Assembly: GCA_018402015.1 (NCBI GenBank)
Contig: JAGYJL010000013.1
Span: 1 to 46,353 of the forward strand
Origin: Flavobacteriales bacterium
GTDB lineage: Bacteria; Bacteroidota; Bacteroidia; UBA10329
Direction: 5' to 3'
Length of the DNA stretch: 46,353 nt
Shown here: piece by piece, positions 39,272-46,353 of the stretch
How the letters are laid out: every line of letters begins with the position of its first letter
Position numbering within the stretch: the first letter of the stretch is position 1
Program-made: the position numbers and the translations under genes
Notes under the pieces: generated by a model
What the model saw: the letters and a program-made list of their open reading frames with translations, nothing else
What the model was told of the DNA's origin: nothing
Database searches by the model: none

Positions 39272-41755
39272 ATGGGCGAGTTGGAAACATTGCAAGGCAT
39301 TGCCTCGGTGTTAGAGGTGTCATGTCCGTTTGAGTTCCAAGATGTTCTTATCAAGGAATTGGCCATAGACAGTAGGAAGGTTGTTTTACCTGCACAATCG
39401 TTATTCTTTGCCATAAAAGGCGATAGGCACGATGGGCACAATTTCATCCCTCAACTTTACGAAAATGGCGTTCGCGCATTCGTTGTAAAAGTCGACTATT
39501 TGGCCCCTGGTCAACTGGACGATGCCTTCTTTATCCGCACAGAAAGTCCCCTAGCTGCGCTGCAAATAGTAGCTGCATCCAAAAGGGCACAATTCAATTA
39601 TCCACTTATAGCAATTACGGGTAGCAACGGAAAAACCATAGTAAAAGAATGGCTATATCAGCTGCTTGATCCGAGCTACAATATTATACGTAGTCCTAAG
39701 AGTTACAATTCTCAGGTTGGTGTTCCTTTGTCTGTTTGGAAGATGAATTACGACAACGATCTAGCCATCATTGAGGCCGGAATTTCCATGCCAGGCGAAA
39801 TGGTCAAGTTAGAACGAATTATTCGGCCAACCATCGGTATTTTCACCAATCTGGGTCAAGCACACGATGAGAATTTCACCGACTCTAACCAGAAAGCAAG
39901 AGAGAAACTCGATCTATTTCAGAATGTAGAAACGCTTATTTACTGCAAGGATTACCTCATTATTCAGGAAGAGCTAGAGCAATACCCGTTTGCATCAAAC
40001 CCAAAGCTTTTTGCTTGGAGCAGGCGCTCTGCTTCCGACCTTCAGATAGGCCGTGTAGAGAAGAAAGATGGTTCTACCGAAATTCAAGGCATCTATCAAC
40101 ACAACTTCATTAAAATAAGAATACCGTTCAGCGATGAGGCTTCCATTGAGAATGCCATTCACTGTTGGGCCGCTTTACTGCTACTCGGTTTGGATAATGA
40201 AACGATTGCCACAAGAATGGAGCAACTTGCACCAGTGGCCATGCGGCTGGAACTGAAGCAAGGCGTTAACAACTGCTCGGTTATCAACGATTCGTACAAT
40301 TCCGACCTCCAATCCATTTCAATTGCATTGGATTTTCTACAGCAGCAGCATCAACATCCTATTAGAACACTCATACTTTCAGACATCCTCCAGACCGGAA
40401 GACCAGATGAGGAATTGTATGCGGAAGTAGCACAGATAATCAAGGATAAGAAAGTGGATCGACTGATCGGCATCGGGAAACACATTTCCGGTCAGGCAGC
40501 GCTCTTTGCCGCAGAAACTGAATTCTTCCATTCCACGGCAGATTTTCTTTCGGCCTATAGCCACGATTGGTTTTACAACGAGACCATACTACTGAAAGGC
40601 GCTCGCAGTTTCGGATTCGAAGCAATCAACAGCATTCTGCAGCACAAGACCCACCATACCGTGCTAGAGATCGATCTAGGAGCGATGGTTCATAACCTCA
40701 ACCTCATTCGATCATTGCTAAAACCGAACACCAAACTTATGGCCATGGTAAAGGCTTTTGGCTATGGAAGCGGGAGTTTCGAAATTGCCAATGTGCTACA
40801 ATTCCATCATGTTGGATACTTGGCCGTTGCGTATGCAGATGAAGGAATTGAATTACGAAAAGCAGGCATCTCGTTGCCCATCATGGTTATTAGTCCTGAA
40901 GAACAAAGCTTTGACGCCATGATCCAATATGGATTAGAGCCTGAGATATTCAGCGTGCGCTCTTTGCAACTGCTTGAGAATGCCATTGCAAGAAAAGGAA
41001 CGTTAGACTCTCCGCTCAAAATCCATATCAAGTTGAACACGGGCATGAACCGTTTGGGCTTTGCAGAACGAGAACTGAATCAACTTATCGTTCGAGTAAA
41101 GAACAACAAGCAGTTGCATGTTGCTTCGGTCTTTTCGCACTTGGCGGCCAGCGAAAACCCAGAAGAGGACGACTTTACAAGAAAACAAATTGCACTTTTT
41201 GAAAAGATGAGCTCCGAATTGACCGCTCATTTTCAATACTCAATAACCAGACATATCTGTAATTCATTCGGCATTATCCGTTTTCCAGAAGCGCAATTCG
41301 ATATGGTACGACTTGGTATTGGGCTTTATGGCGTGGCACCGGAAAGTCCCGTAACCAACAGGTTGAGAAACGTAAGCACACTGCGGACAACCATTACGCA
41401 GCTTCACGAATTACGTGATGGAGACACCATCGGCTACGGAAGGATTGAAAAAGTTGTGGGCGAAATGCGATCAGCTACACTTCCTATAGGTTATGCAGAT
41501 GGACTGAACCGCAAGAACGGAAACAGACAAGGCTATGTGGTAATAAATGGTCACAGAGCGCCAATTGTAGGCAACGTTTGCATGGATATGTGTATGGTAG
41601 ATGTAACTGGCGTGCCGTGTAAAGAAGGAGACGATGTGGTAGTGTTCGGTACAGAACTTCCGATAACCGAGTTTGCCAAGAATTCCGAAACCATTCCTTA
41701 TGAGGTGCTAACGTCAGTTTCCTCCCGAGTAAAAAGGGTTTACTATCAGGAATAA
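39272..41755 (+). CDS. Bifunctional MurF ligase-alanine racemase
   Basis: 827 residues. Residues 1-455 are a MurF-type Mur ligase (UDP-MurNAc-tripeptide:D-Ala-D-Ala ligase) with the P-loop ITGSNGKTIVKEW and KSYNSQVGVPLSV. Residues about 462-827 are a fold-III alanine racemase with the PLP lysine Lys494 in MVKAFGYGSG, LNTGMNRLGF, the Tyr in LPIGYADGLNR and GNVCMDMCMVDVTG. The fusion couples D-alanine supply to its use in peptidoglycan precursor assembly and is a known Bacteroidota arrangement. The ATG directly follows the tdk stop. Confidence 0.95.
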   Translation: MGELETLQGIASVLEVSCPFEFQDVLIKELAIDSRKVVLPAQSLFFAIKGDRHDGHNFIPQLYENGVRAFVVKVDYLAPGQLDDAFFIRTESPLAALQIVAASKRAQFNYPLIAITGSNGKTIVKEWLYQLLDPSYNIIRSPKSYNSQVGVPLSVWKMNYDNDLAIIEAGISMPGEMVKLERIIRPTIGIFTNLGQAHDENFTDSNQKAREKLDLFQNVETLIYCKDYLIIQEELEQYPFASNPKLFAWSRRSASDLQIGRVEKKDGSTEIQGIYQHNFIKIRIPFSDEASIENAIHCWAALLLLGLDNETIATRMEQLAPVAMRLELKQGVNNCSVINDSYNSDLQSISIALDFLQQQHQHPIRTLILSDILQTGRPDEELYAEVAQIIKDKKVDRLIGIGKHISGQAALFAAETEFFHSTADFLSAYSHDWFYNETILLKGARSFGFEAINSILQHKTHHTVLEIDLGAMVHNLNLIRSLLKPNTKLMAMVKAFGYGSGSFEIANVLQFHHVGYLAVAYADEGIELRKAGISLPIMVISPEEQSFDAMIQYGLEPEIFSVRSLQLLENAIARKGTLDSPLKIHIKLNTGMNRLGFAERELNQLIVRVKNNKQLHVASVFSHLAASENPEEDDFTRKQIALFEKMSSELTAHFQYSITRHICNSFGIIRFPEAQFDMVRLGIGLYGVAPESPVTNRLRNVSTLRTTITQLHELRDGDTIGYGRIEKVVGEMRSATLPIGYADGLNRKNGNRQGYVVINGHRAPIVGNVCMDMCMVDVTGVPCKEGDDVVVFGTELPITEFAKNSETIPYEVLTSVSSRVKRVYYQE

Positions 41756-41821
41756 ATTTCGAGAGCTTTGCTAGAACGAGCCCGAACATTCTCCTTTCTT
41801 AGCGTCAAGAATTCCTTGGGA

Positions 41822-42769
41822 TCAATCATAATATTGCCTCTTCGGTCGGGCAACGCTTTTAAAATAGTACCGAACACCTCCCCAGAACTCAACCCTCGTT
41901 AAATTGTCCTGGGTGTCTCCATCTAAAGTTATTCGATCTCGGTTAGTGCCATATTCGGCATTATAATAACTTAGGATTCCAGTGGTATAATCAACTCCCA
42001 ACATGGCGAACAGATTATCGGTAAGGGCAAAATCTGTTGAGAGATGTACGCCCATACTGAAGGTTCCACTGGTAAGTTTGACAGGATATAAAACCACAGC
42101 ATTATTCTGATATGCCGTGTAGCCTGCGCTAAGAGCAGGCAGAAAATGGAATTTTCCGGTTTTGTTGATCACGCGAGACGTAACCACAAACTGAATAGAA
42201 TGTATGTTGATGTTATCAGACACTTCTCCTACTTGGTAACCTCCACCATTCAGCTCAAACAACACGTTCTCTAATCTATTCTGCGAATGCGTTAAGTAGT
42301 ATTTGGCACCGATTCCGAAATAACGACCGAAGAAATAAGCAGCATCGACCTTAACCGTTATTCCTGATTTCAACTTTTGAATATAATCCTTGAGTTCTTG
42401 CGGCATATTCGGGCTTGCTTTTGCAAGCCTATACGAATACCCTAAACCAAAACCGAGCATAAATCCTTTGCCAAAATTCTTCGTCTTTATCGGTGGATTG
42501 GCAAATTGATAAGCCTCGGCCGGCTCCATAAAAAACATAGTGCCAGGCTGCACGTCCTTTTCGTAACTCTTTACCAGATCGAAGGCTATCTTCTTTTTCT
42601 CTTCTCGATTCTCGTTCTGCGTGAATATGATGTATCTACCTTCTATGGTTTCGATCTTACACGAAATGGTGTCTCCTGCAGATGTTACTATTCGATCCTG
42701 TGCACTGGAATCGATAGAAACGAGCAATACCAAAAACAAGAAACCTATGAAGATAAGATTACGATTCAT
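41822..42769 (-). CDS. Exported protein, probable outer-membrane beta-barrel
   Basis: 315 residues from ATG at 42769; the longer frame has 23 residues in front of a signal peptide and is rejected. The signal peptide is MNRNLIFIGFLFLVLLVSIDSSAQ. The mature N-terminus (DRIVTSAGDTISCKIETIEGRYIIF) resembles the small beta-domain that opens some Bacteroidota surface proteins. The rest shows alternating hydrophobic strands (GKGFMLGFGLGYSYRL, FGRYFGIGAKYYL, GGVRYYFK) as in an outer-membrane barrel. No specific function is recognised. It precedes the SprE-like gene on the same strand with an 87-bp gap and may be in its unit. Confidence 0.65.
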   Translation of the reverse strand: MNRNLIFIGFLFLVLLVSIDSSAQDRIVTSAGDTISCKIETIEGRYIIFTQNENREEKKKIAFDLVKSYEKDVQPGTMFFMEPAEAYQFANPPIKTKNFGKGFMLGFGLGYSYRLAKASPNMPQELKDYIQKLKSGITVKVDAAYFFGRYFGIGAKYYLTHSQNRLENVLFELNGGGYQVGEVSDNINIHSIQFVVTSRVINKTGKFHFLPALSAGYTAYQNNAVVLYPVKLTSGTFSMGVHLSTDFALTDNLFAMLGVDYTTGILSYYNAEYGTNRDRITLDGDTQDNLTRVEFWGGVRYYFKSVARPKRQYYD

Positions 42770-42856
42770 CCGTCTCGAATGTAATGAAACAATGAACACA
42801 TGAAACGTTGCGCCTAGCGATGCGAAATGCAAAGTCAATCTTTCGCTTCCACAAAA

Positions 42857-45484
42857 TCACTCTACTTTCTTATAGTTCTTCATAAAGAACTGAACGTAAG
42901 GAGGAATCTCCTTTTTCTGATAGAACTTGGTAAAATTGTCTTGAGAGATGATGAACTGAGATGTTTTCTGCATATCAACACCGGCAAATACGGTGGTATC
43001 TGATAAAATGGCATTGTAATAATCCAGCGCCTTTTTGGTTTCTCCGAAACCCTGAACAAAGATGAGTTCTTCGTTGGCCGAGAACTGGAGGTTCTTAATG
43101 GTAAGATTCTCTACCGAAAAAACGATGCTGTTGAAGTTTGAGATTCGCACTTTCATTTCCGCTACATCTGGCATATCAGCTCCTACCAAGGCATAATAAT
43201 GCTTGGCGGCCTCATCATAAATGTAATCGTCTGTAGCTTCGGGTTGTTCCTGTTTCGGTTTACCGGTGCTTTCTGATACAGGCTCGTCAGGAACGGATTC
43301 ACCCATCAATCCTTTCACGTATTCAAGCAATTCAACAGCGCGTTCCTTTTCTGGTGCAGCTGTGTATTTAGCAATGTAATCTTCTAAGGCTTTGCGGTAC
43401 ACGATCAACTTCTCAGTAGCCCCAATGGCCATTACTTTCAACAGGGCAAACTTGGAAAGAATCTCGCCCTGAGTGAACTTGGTAAGGGCGCTGTCTGCAG
43501 CTTCTATCACACGTTCGTACTCTCCTTTGCTAAAATTGCTGAAAGCCATGTCGTACATCTGCCCTAAGCGACCACGCATTACTTCCAGTTTCTCTAAATA
43601 CTTAGGATCACGCAAAATCTTGGCGTACTCGCTATCTGGGTACTCTTTCAGGATCTTGTTGGCGTAGGTCTGAGCATTGCGTTCATCGCCTTCAGCCTTG
43701 TAGAGGCGATACAACTGGTAATAGGTTTCAAGGTTCCAAATACCTCGCGGATAGCGTTTCAAAAGGTCCTCGAACGTTTTTATTGACCGTTGATTCTCCG
43801 AAAGTTGTTCCTTGTAGATCGTTCCTAGGTCGTAATAAGCATTCTGGATCTTAACGTTGGCACTATCCTTCTCTGCCTGAGTACGCGGAATACCTTTCTT
43901 ATAGAAACTTGGGTCTAGTAGTTCTGCCGTAGTGACCTGCATCGTATCTCCTTCTTCCGTAATAAGATTACTAATGGCATTAGACCGTTTGCTAGATCTT
44001 CGCCAATTGTCTTCTCGCTTCCTATCTCCCCACTTTTGGCGGAAGTTGTTTGCACCAAAACTAAGTGCGGTTGTGTTGTAAAAATACCAGCCCGATCCGG
44101 TAGTGGCCAGCGGGGTTCCTTGCGTTTGATTAAGCTGCTGCAACTGTTGCTGGGGCGAAGGTGTATTGGCCTCTTCAAACCTGCGCTGTTCTTCAGCTAC
44201 ACGAACTTCTTCAACAAGGTCGGTAATGAAAGCATCCAACTCACTGTCAGACATTTCGCCCAAACGTAAAAGGCTGTCCTGCTTTTGAATGATACGAATG
44301 TTCTTTACGAGTTCGGCCAAACTAAGCTGCCGAGCCGAAACACGCTGAAAATTATCGTGAGCAGGTGGAAGAATGGCAATAGAACTGTCATAATATGCCG
44401 AAGCCAATTCATATTCCGGTTTATCGAAATACAGGTCGGCAATGGTATAGAACGATACCGCTTTCTGCGTCATATTCTGCGTTGTAGCTGCCACCGACTT
44501 TTTCAAGTATTCCAGCGCAAGGTCCTCCTCGCCTTCATCCAAAGCAATATCACCCAATGCGTAGAATATTCTATCGTAGAAGTCGACATTCTTCTCATCC
44601 TTCGACATTTTGACCAACTCTTTTTTGATGGCGTTTATGTTGCCAGACTTGGCACTCGCCATCAATGCTCGGTTTATCCGAGCGTTGAATTCCATTACGT
44701 ACGGGGAGTTCTTCTTGAGCACCTCGGCATAGAAATAATAGGCGCTATCCTGGTTGTTCAACTCCTCGTACAACTGAGCCAGAATGTATGTATAGCGCGT
44801 TTTTTCTCTGCGTTTTTTCGTTGTGTTAATAGCAGCCTTCAATTGATCCTTCGCCTTAGAGAAATCGCCCTTTTTAATGAAGTAATCGGCTTTAACCGCT
44901 GCCAATTCTGCCAACTTCTTTTTGGGGAACTTCTTCTCTTCTTCCAGAAGGGTGATGATCTTCTCACCATCCTTGTATCTGGCAAGTTCTGTGTTCGTTC
45001 GTATCAACCACAGATAACCATCAAACCGAGCATCGGTTGTCTTATACTGCTTTATAACGTAGGTGAACATTTCCAACGCCTGCATATAATCGCGCTTGTA
45101 GAAATGTGCTTTCCCAATAAGCATGTACGAATCGTCAATCGAACTAACGTATTCCTTGCCTTTAAAAAGCATGGAGTGCTTTGCGATGGTAAGACTGCCC
45201 TTTTCAATGGCTCGGTCCATTTCGCTGTATACTGATTTAGCCGACTCTGAGGTACCTACAGGAAAAACATCCAGTATCTCTTCGTAGTTATCGGTGTGGC
45301 TTTTTTCAAGTTTCATCACCCCGCCCTTCATGGCCTCCTTACCATTCCAATACACGTTGTATTTGGCCGTAAGATTATGATACCCCCTGCTCAGGAAGTT
45401 CTTCTTCTTCGTAGAGCACCCACTAAGAAGGGTAGCAGCTACGGCAAGAAAGATGATAGGGATATAACGGTTGATCCGATTCAA
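42857..45484 (-). CDS. SprE/PorW-type TPR lipoprotein of the type IX secretion/gliding system
   Basis: 875 residues. The lipobox LLSGC puts the lipidated cysteine at residue 23. The N-terminus after it (KKKNFLSRGYHNLTAKYNVYWNGKEAMKGG) is typical of SprE/PorW. Many TPRs follow (for example YDLGTIYKEQLSENQRSIKTFEDLLKRYPRG and YYQLYRLYKAEGDERNAQTYANKILKEYP). In Flavobacterium johnsoniae and Porphyromonas gingivalis this lipoprotein helps the type IX secretion system work, possibly by linking PorE/PorN-type components. It is divergent from an M23 peptidase gene, a neighbourhood I associate with this family. No other T9SS core gene is in the window. Confidence 0.85.
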   Translation of the reverse strand: MNRINRYIPIIFLAVAATLLSGCSTKKKNFLSRGYHNLTAKYNVYWNGKEAMKGGVMKLEKSHTDNYEEILDVFPVGTSESAKSVYSEMDRAIEKGSLTIAKHSMLFKGKEYVSSIDDSYMLIGKAHFYKRDYMQALEMFTYVIKQYKTTDARFDGYLWLIRTNTELARYKDGEKIITLLEEEKKFPKKKLAELAAVKADYFIKKGDFSKAKDQLKAAINTTKKRREKTRYTYILAQLYEELNNQDSAYYFYAEVLKKNSPYVMEFNARINRALMASAKSGNINAIKKELVKMSKDEKNVDFYDRIFYALGDIALDEGEEDLALEYLKKSVAATTQNMTQKAVSFYTIADLYFDKPEYELASAYYDSSIAILPPAHDNFQRVSARQLSLAELVKNIRIIQKQDSLLRLGEMSDSELDAFITDLVEEVRVAEEQRRFEEANTPSPQQQLQQLNQTQGTPLATTGSGWYFYNTTALSFGANNFRQKWGDRKREDNWRRSSKRSNAISNLITEEGDTMQVTTAELLDPSFYKKGIPRTQAEKDSANVKIQNAYYDLGTIYKEQLSENQRSIKTFEDLLKRYPRGIWNLETYYQLYRLYKAEGDERNAQTYANKILKEYPDSEYAKILRDPKYLEKLEVMRGRLGQMYDMAFSNFSKGEYERVIEAADSALTKFTQGEILSKFALLKVMAIGATEKLIVYRKALEDYIAKYTAAPEKERAVELLEYVKGLMGESVPDEPVSESTGKPKQEQPEATDDYIYDEAAKHYYALVGADMPDVAEMKVRISNFNSIVFSVENLTIKNLQFSANEELIFVQGFGETKKALDYYNAILSDTTVFAGVDMQKTSQFIISQDNFTKFYQKKEIPPYVQFFMKNYKKVE

Positions 45485-45649
45485 AACAGTATGCGCTCAG
45501 CGATTAACTGACGGAGGGCAAAAATATTTCATTTTAGCTAAAAAGCCCTATGCGCCAAACGGGGAGTTAAAGGTAACATCTTTCATATCGGCTAATGCAA
45601 ACGGGATCTGGACAATACCGCCCATCATTTTCCGATATTTGGAAGCTGC

Positions 45650-46353
45650 ATGGCATTGAAAAAAGAAAAGAAGGAAAACCTACGTAGCCGACTTCGCGTG
45701 AAGTATCGGCTAGTGGTTATGAACGAGGAAACGTTCAAAGAGCGAGCAAGCCTTCTTCTTACACCTCTCAATGTGATCATCTTTGGTGGTTCGCTGGCCA
45801 TATTTCTGGTTGTTCTTGTTACGTATATCATTGCATTCACGCCTCTCAGAGAATATATTCCTGGTTATGCTGATACGAACCTGAGGTTGCAGGTGTATGA
45901 AAACACTTTGCGTACAGACTCTTTGGAACGCGAACTGGCTATGAAAGATCTTTACCTACAGAACATTAACATGATCATAGCTGGTCAGACTCCGAATCAG
46001 GAGACGAACGAGCCAGACCCCAGTAAAGATTATCAGGATATCGAATTCAGTACATCAAAACAGGATAGTTTGCTGAGAGCAATGGTTGAGGAGGAAGAAC
46101 GGTACAACATTCAGAATCTACAGTTGGGTGCAGAACCTAGGTTAGAAAGCAACATTCGGAATCTGTTCTTTTTTGCCCCTATAAAAGGTGATGTAACGGC
46201 TGGGTTTGATTCGCAAGATCAACACTATGCCGTGGATGTGGTTGCCAAAGAGAATGAACCGATCAAGGCAACGCTTGACGGTACGGTCATTCTTTCCACT
46301 TGGACCTACGATGCTGGGCATGTTATTGGAATTCAGCACACCAGCAACTTGAC
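45650..46353 (+). CDS. M23 family metallopeptidase (partial, runs off the right edge)
   Basis: The first 234 residues from ATG 45650 are present; the end is cut by the window. A basic cytoplasmic start (MALKKEKKENLRSRLRVKYR) is followed by one membrane helix (NVIIFGGSLAIFLVVLVTYIIAF) and a coiled-coil linker. An LytM/M23-type domain begins at FAPIKGDVTAGFDSQDQHYAVDVVA, which contains the HxxxD zinc-ligand pair; the second HxH motif would lie beyond the end. Such proteins cut peptidoglycan cross-links or regulate amidases. A GATATTTG box just before the start is a plausible -7 element. Confidence 0.85.
   Translation, partial: MALKKEKKENLRSRLRVKYRLVVMNEETFKERASLLLTPLNVIIFGGSLAIFLVVLVTYIIAFTPLREYIPGYADTNLRLQVYENTLRTDSLERELAMKDLYLQNINMIIAGQTPNQETNEPDPSKDYQDIEFSTSKQDSLLRAMVEEEERYNIQNLQLGAEPRLESNIRNLFFFAPIKGDVTAGFDSQDQHYAVDVVAKENEPIKATLDGTVILSTWTYDAGHVIGIQHTSNL

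Overview
The window looks like a chromosomal segment of a Bacteroidota bacterium, most likely a Flavobacteriales-type lineage. The reasons are a SprE/PorW-type lipoprotein of the type IX secretion/gliding machinery, a MurF-alanine racemase fusion, a long PurF variant, a truncated hybrid two-component regulator with an AraC output domain, several TPR/propeller SpoIIE phosphatases, and -7 promoter elements of the Bacteroidota form TAnnTTTG. The taxonomic call is inference from gene content; no rRNA or tRNA gene was seen.

Layout. 0-4 kb: accessory genes (a helical protein, a small HTH regulator, a helical/carboxypeptidase-regulatory-like protein, a TPR protein) separated by repeat-rich DNA, including a 21-nt-period degenerate array (1196-1405). 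4-16 kb: mostly housekeeping (PurF, alanine dehydrogenase, ThiL, TypA/BipA, guanylate kinase, NadD) mixed with a SpoIIE phosphatase, a voltage-sensor-like membrane protein and a probably inactive class III cyclase homologue. 15.7-19.1 kb: an AraC-output hybrid kinase followed by a degenerate subtilase-like protein whose upstream region carries an operator-like cluster. 19.1-22.3 kb: cold-shock protein, an orphan antitoxin-like protein in hairpin repeats, a Crp/Fnr regulator next to two small membrane proteins with a palindromic candidate operator, and a second helical/carboxypeptidase-regulatory protein.

22.6-29.9 kb is the accessory island. It holds a complete type III (HORMA/TRIP13) CBASS anti-phage operon: a DUF2188 protein, a CdnC-like CD-NTase, HORMA protein, Trip13-like AAA+ ATPase and the cyclic-trinucleotide-activated nuclease NucC. 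A possible small RNA with its own promoter and terminator lies divergently upstream. Downstream comes a Prim-Pol/DEDDh exonuclease fusion and two unrecognised genes on the opposite strand. Two direct copies of a dispersed repeat (26423-26522 and 29210-29404) bracket this second part, and the right copy is split by a palindromic MITE-like element. A second, 14-unit 21-nt-period array (29413-29706) follows.

29.9-46.4 kb returns to core-type genes: PurQ, a Tat-type GH1 glycosidase, two large SpoIIE-type phosphatases (propeller and TPR), a conserved proline/valine/glutamate-rich protein, thymidine kinase, MurF-Alr, an outer-membrane-like protein, the SprE-like lipoprotein and the start of an M23 peptidase that runs off the right edge.

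Functionally, the CBASS operon is expected to sense phage through HORMA/CD-NTase, make a cyclic oligonucleotide, and trigger NucC to destroy DNA. The less-described points are the DUF2188 gene at the head of the operon, the divergent candidate sRNA, the Prim-Pol/exonuclease fusion next door, and the two 21-nt arrays that share an anchor layout.
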